Origin: Ianthella basta
Lineage: Eukaryota > Porifera > Demospongiae > Verongiida > Ianthellidae
NCBI GenBank assembly: GCA_964019415.1
Contig: OZ025890.1
Coordinates: 441,001-505,000 of the forward strand
DNA length: 64,000 nt
Direction of reading: 5' to 3'
A model generated the notes under the pieces. The model saw only the letters and a list, made by a program, of their open reading frames with translations, was not told the DNA's origin and did no database searches. A program made the translations under genes and the position numbers. Positions 32,925 through 53,415 of the stretch are shown here, one piece after another (the stretch's first letter is position 1; the number at the start of each line of letters is the position of its first letter).

Positions 32925-33305
32925 GGTAGTTAGCTAACTCTGGACGGCTAATTTAAGCTGTCAGGTTGTTCTCTCATGCAACTGACAAGTTCCTATGTTG
33001 TCTTTCTGTCTTATTCACCTAAGTGCTTGCTATATTATAGCTATATACTGTTACAAGAGTAGGACTTGTGGTCAATGTGCATTGTTGTATAAACCATTTA
33101 TGGGTGCATTACTCCTTGTGAAGCCGTACTATGTGGCATGGGCGGACAGTGTGTCTGAACCACATCCTCTCCAATTGGGTGATGTAACTGATGAACTACA
33201 AGGAGCACTCATTTTTAGGTATAATTGGAGCCCATTCAATGCATTCAATTAGGTAGCTAGTGGTTAGTTGACAAAGGGGCTAGTTAGCTGTTTGGCTACT
33301 GCCTA
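32925..33305. other. Upstream flank of gene 5
   Basis: About 380 bp between the gene 5 start and the 30-bp array. It should hold the promoter; I recognise no strong motif and no coding frame. Confidence 0.5.
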
Positions 33306-34196
33306 CCCTCACATACACTACAGCTGTAGGTCAGTCTAGGTCAGTCCCTCACATACACTACAGCTGCAGGTCAGTCCCTCACATACACTACAGCTGCAGG
33401 TCAGTCCCTCACATACACTACAGCTGCAGGTCAGTCCCTCACATACAGTACAGCTGCAGGTCAGTCCCTCACATACAGTACAGCTGCAGGTCAGTCCCTC
33501 ACATACAGTACAGCTGCAGGTCAGTCCCTCACATACAGTACAGCTGTAGGTCAGTCCCTCGCATACAGTACAGCTGCAGGCCAGTCCCTCACATACACTA
33601 CAGCTGCAGGCCAGTCCCTCACATACAGTACAGCTGCAGGTCAGTCCCTCGCATACAGTACAGCTGCAGGTCAGTCCCTCACATACACTACAGCTGCAGG
33701 CCAGTCCCTCACATACAGTACAGCTGCAGGTCAGTCCCTCACATACAGTACAGCTGCAGGTCAGTCCCTCGCATACACTACAGCTGCAGGTCAGTCCCTC
33801 ACATACAGTACAGCTGCAGGTCAGTCCCTCACATACAGTACAGCTGCAGGTCAGTCCCTCGCATACACTACAGCTGCAGGTCAGTCCCTCACATACAGTA
33901 CAGCTGCAGGCCAGTCCCTCACATACAGTGCAGCTGCAGGTCAGTCCCTCACATACAGTACAGCTGCAGGTCAGTCCCTCACATACAGTACAGCTGCAGG
34001 TCAGTCCCTCGCATACACTACAGCTGCAGGTCAGTCCCTCACATACAGTACAGCTGCAGGTCAGTCCCTCACATACAGTACAGCTGCAGGTCAGTCCCTC
34101 GCATACACTACAGCTGCAGGTCAGTCCCTCACATACAGTACAGCTGCAGGCCAGTCCCTCACATACAGTGCAGCTGCAGGTCAGTCCCTCACATAC
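33306..34196. repeat. 30-bp minisatellite, unit 1 array (~30 copies)
   Basis: Unit TCAGTCCCTCACATACAGTA + CAGCTGCAGG with few variants (ACAGTA/ACACTA, GCAGG/GTAGG, CACAT/CGCAT). The 30-base period is a multiple of three, so most frames stay open. It ends abruptly at 34196, where the inverted insert begins. Confidence 0.95.
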
Positions 34197-34234
34197 TAGT
34201 GGACATGTACTGTACATGCACAGGGCTATACCAG
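34193..34234. other. Duplication junction with inverted templated insert
   Basis: The 42 bases 34193-34234 are the exact reverse complement of 28139-28180. The first four (ATAC) are shared with the end of the array unit and the last three (CAG) with the start of unit 2, leaving 35 bases (34197-34231) that belong to neither unit. Short homologies at both joins plus an inverted templated insert are the mark of replication template switching. Confidence 0.85.
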
Positions 34235-34831
34235 GTGCATGTGCCGATAGGTAGCAGTGCTGCAGCCAGGTCCCCAATGAGGTCTAGGGAGGAGTTAACA
34301 CTTGCAGACAGGTACACCTTGGAGGAGTCACTCTGGGCTATACGCCTCAGTGTGTCAGCCTCTACAGTAGATCTTAAACCAACAGCATACAGGCTAATTT
34401 GGTGAGTGCTGGCTAATTCAGCTGCCTCCATGTGGTGTTGCTGTGTGTCAGTTGCCCAGTTGACAGCAATGAGCACCGCCTTGTGTTGAGCATTTGGTCT
34501 TGCTGAAGAGCTGAACTCTGCTACTGCATGTTCAATGGCCTGCCCCACATTGGCGCCGAAGTTGCGAATGTTTCGGTCCACTGGTATTCTATTGATCTCA
34601 CTCTGAACCTCTTGCACATTGGCCACATCAGTGAAAGGGAGGACTGTTGTGGAGGATCGTCCGTACTTGACCAGACACACTCTGGTGTCCCCACCTCCCA
34701 CATTGAGTGCCTTCAGGAGAGCAACAGCAAAAGCTTTCACTGCATTTGCGCCATCACTGTTAAGTGCAAGTGGGTCGATGGAGAAGTCCAAGATGAAAAC
34801 AATGTCCAGAGCATCTGCACAAGAAGTGACA

Positions 34832-35023
34832 TACAGTGGAACCTACAGTATATATGATGGTCGCTGTGTTAGGCAGCCACCTCTCTAAAACAGCCTGCAT
34901 GCCTCCCTGGCCCCAAACAGCACTAAAGCACTGCAATCTACCTCTGTAGAGCAGCCACCTAGTCTCTATAAAAACCGGTTAGAACTAGCCCAAAGGTGGT
35001 TATCTTAGACAGGTTTCACTGTA
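34832..35023. mobile_element. MITE-like element, unit 2 copy
   Basis: Duplicate of 25966-26157, same 13-bp inverted ends, within intron 2 of the truncated gene 3 copy. Confidence 0.5.
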
Positions 35024-36076
35024 CAACATTAATTAAGTCATTGTGTTTAACGCCAAATGAGACTATTTCCACTGGCAAAGCTTGTTCCACTGTAGCACAG
35101 TGTGAGGCTGTGTTGTACAGCCAAACTCAGTGAAATAGCAGAAAACAACACCTTAATCTAAGCTACCTCTAGATCTACTGCTAATATCAAACAGAACAAT
35201 GCGCATGTTAGAAGAACACTAATGTTTACTAGCCTATAGTGCACAGGGTTGCAGTAGCTATAATACAGTGAAACCTGTCTAATACAGCGACCTGAGGACA
35301 AGTCAGTGGCCTTCATAAGAGATATTTCCCTGTACTGAGCTTAGCAGCCCTTGTCAATAGTTTTCATGTTTTTAAATTACTTTTATATTTCTGAAAGGAG
35401 TTTCCTGCAGCCAGGTTTAATACCCATGGAGGACCATGTCAAGAGATGTCCTGTGATAGCTACCATCCTCTGTTTGATATACACTTTCAGCGCATTCTCA
35501 CATTGAAACATGTCTAAGACCTGCATGTTATCCAGTTATAAATGGACTTTATAGAGAGGTGGCTGCATTACGGAGGTAGGCTGTAATGTTTTGTAGTGCT
35601 ATTTGGGGCCAGGGTGGCTGACTGTAGTGGACGGGGCGCTGCTTGTAACTACAGTGACCATTATAGACACGTTACTGCATAAGTGTACAGTGTGACCTGC
35701 TAGCTACCCAACCACCTACGTGTATATGTATCTAAAGCAGAAGCAGAATGAGAGGTGTCTGTATATGTAGTTTGACCTGCATGTGCTATAGCGACCTTGC
35801 CTCACCATCTTGTCCCTGAGGAGCTTGAACGTTGGCAGCAGCAACTGTAAGAACTGAGTGTTACGTAGTTGTGTGAGAGGGGAACCGAGGAGGGAGTTGA
35901 ATAGTCAGCAGGTCCAGGCCACTACCAAGTTATGAGGTTAGATCGCTCTAACAGCTCACCTAGGAAGAAGGTGGTGAGGAACAACACTGCACCAGTACTC
36001 TGTCTCATTGCAGCCCAGCGTGTACAGTAATAGCTGATCAAATATTGTCATGAGACAAATGTTTCTTACACTGTCT

Positions 36077-36221
36077 CTTATATAAATAGGTAGTAGCCAT
36101 GCCAGCTCTGCATGTGTATATGTAGCTAGTTCCACTGGTACTCTCACAATGTTTGCTCATGGTTTGCCATGGCAATGAGCCTTGATGACATCATTGATCC
36201 TCCAGGGGATCTATGACGTCA
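36077..36221 (-). promoter_or_regulatory. Promoter module, truncated gene 3 copy
   Basis: Identical duplicate of 27211-27355 (CRE, X-box-like palindrome, TATA box). Confidence 0.55.
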
Positions 36222-36526
36222 TCACCTTGTGTTGTTTACTGAACATAGTTCTTGTAGGAAGTGTCATTGACCCCATCTGATGAATATTCACCATAAATAA
36301 TTAGGCGGTTTGGATTTTCTGGGACAGTGTAATGTTATTCGCTATGCTGGCTAGCATTATTCATATACCTCCTATCTCAAATGCAGCTGTTATCCACTGC
36401 TAGGTGTCACCTTACCCAGCACATTACAAACTTGTAGCAATCATTTTTGCTCTTCTCTCATCACCAAATATCAACCATTACCATGTTGAAGTATTAATTA
36501 GCAGCTGTCCAACCTTGAGCCACTTG

Positions 36527-36564
36527 CAGCTGTGTCTTGTAGCTCTAGCTACAAGACACAGCTG
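36527..36564. repeat. Perfect inverted repeat, unit 2 copy
   Basis: Duplicate of the 18-bp-arm hairpin at 27661-27698. Confidence 0.8.
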
Positions 36565-37181
36565 CTACAGCTCTAGCTACAAGTTGTGAGTTTCTACTTG
36601 TTTTCTGTTACATTGTGTACTTTAGTACTATAGAAACAGCTGCAAGTGACCCAAAGCGTAGGCAGCTGTACATGTATAGAGGTGGCTAGTAGTGCAGTGA
36701 AAGAGGCTGCTGTAGTGTGCAGTGAGGCACAGAGTCATGCAGTCAGCAGCATGACCATGGCATAGAGCTGGCCACTCAATTTGCCATGCACAATGCCACA
36801 ACAATCAACTATGCATTTTAATATTCATGGTTGGGCATCTGTGTTTGCTGAACCCATAGTTCTTGTACCAGTACAGGGCTAACCAACAGGATGTGTAATA
36901 ATATCTGCTAAAATTGTTTTTCTAGGGAATTAACCCGTTGTGTACTGTGTCTAAGATTACATCATTGATGGCAGCTAATGTCTTTGCCCCCCCCCCCCCA
37001 TCTTCTGGTATAGCCCTGTGCATGTACAGTACATGTCCACTAGTATACGTACATAGTAACACAACTTGTATCAGTTACACAGCAAATTTCCATAAAGACT
37101 TTTAGCTACTTCTGTTTCATGTTGTATATGCTTCTACTAAAATGGTGCGTGTATCTCTGCAGTCCTGCCATGTGTTAGTGT

Positions 37182-39275
37182 CTACTTGGTGCAAACAACA
37201 CACGACATCTCCTTCCGTATGTCATACGGAGGACAGGGTATGCCATAGCTGCAGTGTCCCTGAATATGGTACATCAGAGCACCGTAATTATACTCTGCCA
37301 CCCCTGGTGCTACCTCTGGGTACTTGTCAAGGCAAACAAACATGTTCCTTCCCCCGTGTCTATAGCTCCCAGCCATGAGCCACCCGCTGTACTCCACCTG
37401 CCATCCTGATGGACACTGGTATGTCCCTGGTACCATAATGTGTTTGGAGCGAGTGCTGACCTCACACACAGCACAAGGGATGTTGCGGTTGTTGAGACGA
37501 GAGCTTGGAAGGGCCTGGCCAGTTTGTGGTCGATACTCTGCTCCATACAAGTATCCCCACCCAGCATTTGTGGTTGTGGCCTGTGGATGGTACTGGGCAT
37601 CCTTCACTGCACAGATGTAGTTGGCTCCTCCTCCATGGTATTCATGACGACTTCCTGCCGTAATGCCATCATATACTGTGTCAGTCCCACTCACTGATGG
37701 ACAGGCGGTCCTCCCCCACCTCACGTAGGTCACGCCCCCAGAACCAGATGGTCCAGGAGGGCCAGTGTAGCCTCGATGACCAGGAAGCCCTGGAGTACCA
37801 ATTGGCCCAGGTGGCCCCTGTGGCCCAGTGTGGCCATGAGGGCCAGAGTTTCCTTTAGGACCGAGTGGGCCATGTGGCCCCTGTGGCCCAGCTTGGCCAC
37901 GAGGACCAGAAGGACCCTGTATGCCTGGAGGTCCAATGTTGCCAGGTGGACCAGAAATGCCTATTTCTCCTGGTGCACCACGATTCCCTTTCATTCCTTT
38001 CTCACCACTCTCTCCCTTGGGTCCTGCTGCACCCCTTTCACCCTTCGCTCCAGCTGGCCCTGGTACCCCCCTGCAGGTGCATGCGCTGATAGGTAGCAGT
38101 GCCGCAGCCAGGTCCCCAATGAGGTCTAGGGAGGAGTTGACATTTGCAGACAGGTACACCTTGGAGGAGTCATTCTGGGCTATACGCCTCAGTGTGTCAG
38201 CATCTACAATAGATCTTAAACCAACAGCATACAGGCTAATTTGGTGAGTGCTGGCTAATTCAGCTGCCTCCATGTGGTGTTGCTGTGTGTCAGTTGCCCA
38301 GTTGACAGCAATGAACACCGCCTTGTGTTGAGCATTTGGTCTTGCTGAAGTGCTAAGCTCTGTTACTGCATGTTCAATGGCATGTCCCACATTGGCGCCG
38401 AAGTTATGAATGTCTCGGTCCACTGGTATTCTATTGATCTCTCTCTGAATCTCTCGCACATTGGCCACATCAGTGAAAGGGAGGACTGTTGTGGAGGATT
38501 GTCCGTACTTGACCAGACACACTCTGGTGTCCACACCTCCCACATTGAGTGCCCTCAGGAGAGCAACAGCAAAGGCTTTCACTGCATTTGCACCATCACT
38601 GTTAAGTGCAAGTGGGTTGATGGAGAAGTCCAAGACAAAAACAATGTCCAGAGCATCTGCACATGAATATACATTGAGCCATTATACATTTAAACCTAAG
38701 CAGGACTATTTCTATAGGCAACAATTGTCTTACTGTAGCACAGCATGACTAATGTACAACCATGCAAGCTTAGTGAACTAATAGCACCCTAACCCTGTAC
38801 AGTACCTCTATTGCTACAGCAGCAAGCCGTTTCCCCATGCCTAAATGATCGAGACTGTTACTATTGCCAAAGATTGTTACTGTAGGTCAGAATGCAAAGT
38901 TGTAGTGTACAGCCAGAGCTCAGTGAGATAATGGCTTTAGGACAACAACACTTTATATACCACTGCCTTAAACTTGTTTCACTTTTTCCTATATCCTTCA
39001 AAGCAGCAGCAGATGAGAGGTGTGCATGCACATACAGCTTGACCATGCAGTTCTAGTGACCCTGCATGCCTCACCATCTTGTCCCTGAGGAGCTTGAATG
39101 TTTGCAGCAACAGCTGCAAGAACTGAGCATTTTATAGCGGTGTGGGAGAGAAGGAGGGAGTTGTAAGGTCAACAGTCACTAGCAAGTTATGAAGTCCGAT
39201 ATTACTGTACAGTTCTAGCAACACACCTAGGAAGAAGGCGCTGAAGAACACCGCTGCATTAGTACTCTGTCTCAT
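37182..39275 (-). CDS. Secreted vWA-collagen (gene 4, second copy)
   Basis: Exons 39275-39227, 39113-39075 and 38656-37182 encode 520 residues identical to gene 4 (28316-30409): signal peptide, 13-residue linker, vWA with DFSIN in place of DxSxS, CTC motif, Gly-X-Y helix and spongin-type C-terminal domain. Promoter elements are copied with it. If the duplication is real in the genome, it doubles the dose of this chain; sequence alone cannot distinguish its transcript from that of gene 4. Confidence 0.88.
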
Positions 39276-39345
39276 TGCAGCCCAGCATGTACTTGTACAA
39301 CGCTAGCTGAAAAAACAAAATTTATTTAATATTTCTCACTGTCTC

Positions 39346-39462
39346 TTTTATATGACATTGTATGCACATATCAGTGTTGGATTATACAGTAGCTATATAC
39401 GTAGCTCCACTAGTACTTGTACAGTACAATGTTGCCATGGCAATCAGCTAAGATAACGTCAC
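39346..39462 (-). promoter_or_regulatory. Promoter module, gene 4 second copy
   Basis: Identical duplicate of 30480-30596. Confidence 0.55.
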
Positions 39463-39465
39463 ATT

Positions 39466-40672
39466 GTGTTGTCTGCTAAACCCCATAGTTCTGGTAGGAA
39501 GTGTTAATATGACCCCACTTGATTGATATTGCAACACAATTATGATTATATTACTTAATGAGGTTAACATTATTCATACCTCCAATGTTAAATACATGTA
39601 CAGCTGCTATCCACTGCTCTGTAGGTATCACCATAGAATAGAATATCTATGATGTCACCTTATCAGAGCACACAGTTGCATGAGAAGCAAACATGCGGCT
39701 GCAAGTTCTCCGGTATAGTGTGGCATATGTGTGTGAATTATATTGTCATGGACGGCGGGTCCAAGTATAAGAATGTCTTCATTATACGTGGCAATGTACA
39801 CCTCTGTTCATGTGATATGCCACAAATGTCTGCTATTGGTACTTGCACTTTGTCACGGCCATCCAGTGCTGAAGTGTGCAACATATCAGCTTGCCTTGAT
39901 GCTTCAAGTAGTCTGCCTGCAACTTCTTGACACAGTGCGTGCATGCATGCGAGGACAGCAGATGCTGACATCACTGAAACTGAATATGGCTGTATGCCAA
40001 TAGGGCTAGGTGCCTTGCATGACGGTATGACAGTTGTCACTCAAAGTGAGAGCGAGATACAGAGGCTGCTAGCTATATATACATGACCACAGTACATAGC
40101 TGGCCACAATTCCCAGTGCTTGTTACCATGGCAATCATGCATACACTTAATAATATTCATGGTTGTGCATTAATTGTTTATGCGTTTGCTGACCCATAGT
40201 TCTGTACCCAAGCTGTCTACACAACAGGATGTTATAACAGTGTTGTGACCCTATCTGCTAAAATTGCTTTCTAGGGAATTTGACCACTTGTTTTGTCTGT
40301 TGTAGATTACATCATTGAGGAAAAATGACTTTTGCCCCCTTCCCCCAGTGTATTATTTATCTGGGGGCCCTTGCAAAACATTTTTTGCTAGGGCCCCCAG
40401 ACTGTGAGGTTTGCAGCCCCTCACACTATCGACCCAGAGCAAACTGCCCCTTTGCCCTTCTTCCCTTTAGTGGCCCTGCATATATAGATGTACAGTAACT
40501 GAGTTCAAATTTCAGTTACAGCAAAAATCCCATACAGTGTGCACAGGCACGTATGAACACACACACTGCAATATACATGACATTGTAAGACTCACTATAC
40601 TGTATGTGAATAGAAACAATAGAGATTTTGTGTCAGTTAGCAAAACCTGAGTTATGTGCACACCACTAAACT
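39466..40672. other. Intergenic region, unit 2 copy
   Basis: Duplicate of 30600-31806; no gene supported. Confidence 0.55.
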
Positions 40673-41790
40673 CTATTTACTGCACACCACACAAGTGAGT
40701 TCCTTTTCTCTGCTGTACGGAGGGCAAGGTATCACTCCACAGTCCACCTCTACACGATATGCATCTGCCGAATTGTGCGTGTGTCCTGCGCTGCCCTCCA
40801 GTTTAGTAGCATTGTAGTCCACACAGATGAAGGAGGAGGTATGCAGGTCTTCCCGGCCAGCCATCAAGTACCCATAGTACTCCCTGGTCCAACCTTCTGG
40901 GCAGCTGAAATTGCCGGGAATCATTAGTGTCATCGCCCGTTGTGTGGTGCACACTGCACAGGGAGCGTTGTACTCATCCAATCCACGTGCCTGGTACTCA
41001 ACTGGGCCAAGCTTGGGATTCAGGCTCCCGGTGCCTGGGATGTATTCGAGGTAGTTTGGTTGCCGTGGGAGACAGAGGTGGTTGGCCCCTCCCCCCTTTG
41101 TGTGGTAGAACGACCCAGCTGCATAGCCATTGTACACCTCTGCAGTCCCCCGTACACTTGGGCAAGAGGTGTGCCCCCAGCGAGTGTACACCGAACCACC
41201 AGTACCCTCACCCTTCACTACAATGCCGGGTTCCCCTATGTCACCTTTCTGCCCAATGCCAGGAGGGCCAGGTGGACCTTGGGGGCCAATGTCACCTTTG
41301 ATACCTCTTTCCCCTTGGCTTCCATTAACTCCTGGTAGCCCAGGTTTACCTTGTCGTCCATCCGGGCCTTGTATGCCCGGTGGTCCCACCTCCCCTTTTA
41401 CTCCTGCAGGTCCTGGTTCCCCTGGAAAGCCTGGTGGTCCACTGTCACCAGGGATGCCTGGTACTCCTGGTAGACCTGGTACTCCTGGATCACCTGGTGG
41501 CCCCTGGTCCCCTTCAGGACATGTGCAGTTGCCTGGAGGGCCTGGTGGACCTGGAGCACCTGGTTCGCCCTGGGGACCTGGTGTACCTTGACCTGCAAAG
41601 GGTGAGCAACTATTTGTTCTTACACAAAGCTACTTATAGCCAGCCACACTCCTTGCTCTTGGCATTCTGCACCAGTTTTACTCTACCTACAGTGCAGCTG
41701 TGAAATCACAGCACATCAGAACTAACCTTGTCCCAGACACACAGTTGTGCAGCTGATCAGAAGAAACACAACAGCTCTGCATATAACCAT
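40673..41790 (-). CDS. Short-chain (spongin-type) collagen (gene 5, second copy)
   Basis: Exons 41790-41727 and 41592-40673 encode 327 residues identical to gene 5: signal peptide, NCTC pair, ~135-residue Gly-X-Y region and C-terminal domain ending CVVCSK. It is the first collagen gene of the cluster on the UBE3B side and has a longer 30-bp array upstream (54 rather than 30 copies). Confidence 0.88.
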
Positions 41791-42171
41791 GGTAGTTAGC
41801 TAACTCTGGACGGCTAATTTAAGCTGTCAGGTTGTTCTCTCATGCAACTGACAAGTTCCTATGTTGTCTTTCTGTCTTATTCACCTAAGTGCTTGCTATA
41901 TTATAGCTATATACTGTTACAAGAGTAGGACTTGTGGTCAATGTGCATTGTTGTATAAACCATTTATGGGTGCATTACTCCTTGTGAAGCCGTACTATGT
42001 GGCATGGGCGGACAGTGTGTCTGAACCACATCCTCTCCAATTGGGTGATGTAACTGATGAACTACAAGGAGCACTCATTTTTAGGTATAATTGGAGCCCA
42101 TTCAATGCATTCAATTAGGTAGCTAGTGGTTAGTTGACAAAGGGGCTAGTTAGCTGTTTGGCTACTGCCTA

Positions 42172-43779
42172 CCCTCACATACACTACAGCTGTAGGTCAG
42201 TCTAGGTCAGTCCCTCACATACACTACAGCTGCAGGTCAGTCCCTCACATACACTACAGCTGCAGGTCAGTCCCTCACATACACTACAGCTGCAGGTCAG
42301 TCCCTCACATACAGTACAGCTGCAGGTCAGTCCCTCACATACAGTACAGCTGCAGGTCAGTCCCTCACATACAGTACAGCTGCAGGTCAGTCCCTCACAT
42401 ACAGTACAGCTGTAGGTCAGTCCCTCGCATACAGTACAGCTGCAGGCCAGTCCCTCACATACACTACAGCTGCAGGCCAGTCCCTCACATACAGTACAGC
42501 TGCAGGTCAGTCCCTCGCATACAGTACAGCTGCAGGTCAGTCCCTCACATACACTACAGCTGCAGGCCAGTCCCTCACATACAGTACAGCTGCAGGTCAG
42601 TCCCTCACATACAGTACAGCTGCAGGTCAGTCCCTCGCATACACTACAGCTGCAGGTCAGTCCCTCACATACAGTACAGCTGCAGGTCAGTCCCTCACAT
42701 ACAGTACAGCTGCAGGTCAGTCCCTCGCATACACTACAGCTGCAGGTCAGTCCCTCACATACAGTACAGCTGCAGGCCAGTCCCTCACATACAGTGCAGC
42801 TGCAGGTCAGTCCCTCACATACAGTACAGCTGCAGGTCAGTCCCTCACATACAGTACAGCTGCAGGTCAGTCCCTCGCATACACTACAGCTGCAGGTCAG
42901 TCCCTCACATACAGTACAGCTGCAGGTCAGTCCCTCACATACAGTACAGCTGCAGGTCAGTCCCTCGCATACACTACAGCTGCAGGTCAGTCCCTCACAT
43001 ACAGTACAGCTGCAGGCCAGTCCCTCACATACAGTGCAGCTGCAGGTCAGTCCCTCACATACAGTACAGCTGCAGGTCAGTCCCTCACATACAGTACAGC
43101 TGCAGGCCAGTCCCTCACATACAGTACAGCTGCAGGCCAGTCCCTCACATACAGTACAGCTGCAGGCCAGTCCCTCACATACAGTACAGCTGTAGGTCAG
43201 TCCCTCACATACAGTACAGCTGTAGGTCAGTCCCTCACATACAGTACAGCTGTAGGTCAGTCCCTCACATACAGTACAGCTGTAGGTCAGTCCCTCACAT
43301 ACAGTACAGCTGTAGGTCAGTCCCTCACATACAGTACAGCTGTAGGTCAGTCCCTCACATACAGTACAGCTGCAGGTCAGTCCCTTGCATACAGTACAGC
43401 TGCAGGTCAGTCCCTCACATACAGTGCAGCTGCAGGTCAGTCCCTCACATACAGTACAGCTGTAGGTCAGTCCCTCACATACAGTACAGCTGTAGGTCAG
43501 TCCCTCACATACAGTACAGCTGCAGGTCAGTCCCTCACATACAGTACAGCTGCAGGTCAGTCCCTCACATACAGTGCAGCTGTAGGTCAGTCCCTCACAT
43601 ACAGTACAGCTGCAGGTCAGTCCCTCACATACAGTGCAGCTGCAGGTCAGTCCCTCACATACAGTACAGCTGCAGGTCAGTCCCTCACATACAGTACAGC
43701 TGCAGGTCAGTCCCTCGCATACAGTACAGCTGTAGGTCAGTCCCTCACATACAGTACAGCTGTAGGTCAGTCCCTCACA
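42172..43779. repeat. 30-bp minisatellite, full array (~54 copies)
   Basis: The first ~891 bases equal the unit 1 array; the array then continues for ~24 more copies with a cluster of CTGTAGG variants (~43190-43360) and ends at a unique flank (AGCTAAAGGTG). This is the full-length array from which the unit 1 end was copied. Confidence 0.95.
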
Positions 43780-44217
43780 AGCTAAAGGTGTTCAATATCA
43801 TGTTGCCACTGGTCATTAATCACGTGATGACATTGATGTGTGCATAGATTGCTATGTGTGTGGGACAGCTATAGCTAGCTAGTTACCATTCATCCAGTTA
43901 GCTCAAATGCTGTTAACTAGTTAGCTAATACTGAACATGTGATGCCGATTGCTATAAGACTTTGAACTGAGCTGTGTTCCTGGAATGTGGTCACCAGCGA
44001 CTGTGAGAGGTCAGGTAGCTAGCTACCAGTTGTGCTGGCAGCACCTTGATTCTGTCGGTAATGAAGAAGCAAACGATACAGTCATGTTACTTAGCAACGC
44101 TAGCCAGTGTACATACGCAGCACTTGTATGGCCAGTGGAGTGGCAGTGAAATCACGGGAGATCCCCAGAGAAGGCGTGACCAAGTGATATTGCAGGATTA
44201 TCCTCGAAATATGGAGG
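43780..44217. promoter_or_regulatory. UBE3B upstream region
   Basis: Non-coding interval between the array and the UBE3B start, 438 bp. AT-rich at first (repeated AGCTAGCTAG), then GC-balanced near the start. No TATA box close to the ATG. It must contain the UBE3B promoter and 5' UTR. Confidence 0.45.
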
Positions 44218-53050
<8,833 letters not shown>

Positions 53051-53415
53051 ATCATATTAACGCCACACACAGCTGATCCTGATACACCCTCGTTAAACTA
53101 ACAGATGAAGTGCTGTAAATTCTAAATTGACTGTATTATTGCATATATACATGCATTTCACCATGGAAACTTGGTTGTTGCACAATATTTTTGCATCCAA
53201 AAAATCCCGTCCACACTTGGCCTAGCCACTATTCACTGTAAGAATTGCAATTAAGGTCCAATCACATTAATGTACTGTACAACAGTATAATTTGTCATTC
53301 ACATACAAGGACATACACATACACATGTAAGTGTAAAATGTATAATACAGACAGTGACTAAATGTATGTATGTACACAATTGAAAATCTAATGAAAATCC
53401 TAAGTGTGTGTGAAT
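53051..53415. other. Convergent 3' region, UBE3B / myotubularin
   Basis: 365 bp, AT-rich, with no coding frame; holds both 3' UTRs. Confidence 0.6.

Larger units (their letters stand above)
25366..34196. repeat. Segmental tandem duplication, unit 1 (8,831 bp)
   Basis: Every stretch I compared with 34232-43062 at an offset of 8,866 is identical, including the 13-base poly-C run at 28121-28133 and the irregular order of minisatellite variants. The unit spans the 5' half of gene 3, all of genes 4 and 5, and part of the 30-bp array. It was compared block by block, not base by base. Confidence 0.9.
34189..36008 (-). pseudogene. Truncated gene 3 copy: signal peptide plus vWA only
   Basis: Exons 36008-35960, 35844-35806 and 34814-34189 keep the signal peptide, linker and complete vWA of gene 3 unchanged. 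The frame then enters the junction sequence after GTCT and stops at TGA 34191-34189. The predicted product is 237 residues, a secreted vWA domain with a 13-residue novel tail and no helix or C-terminal domain. Promoter (36077-36221) and splice sites are intact copies, so it may be transcribed; downstream the transcript would run into the 30-bp array. It could act as a soluble vWA protein or be non-functional; I label it a pseudogene because all trimerisation parts are gone. Confidence 0.8.
34232..43062. repeat. Segmental tandem duplication, unit 2 (8,831 bp)
   Basis: Copy of 25366-34196 at offset 8,866 with no difference seen. Match begins at CAGGTGCATG (25366/34232) and ends in the minisatellite at 34196/43062. 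Confidence 0.9.

Noticed and set aside
33336..34277. 313-residue Cys-rich ORF (repeating VCEGLTCSCT) on the minus strand
   Set aside because: It is the 30-bp minisatellite read in one frame; the 30-base period keeps frames open, the plus strand is open as well, and there is no signal peptide or splice support.
33306..43779. CRISPR-like appearance of regular 30-bp repeats
   Set aside because: The units are directly adjacent without spacers and the genome is eukaryotic; it is a minisatellite.
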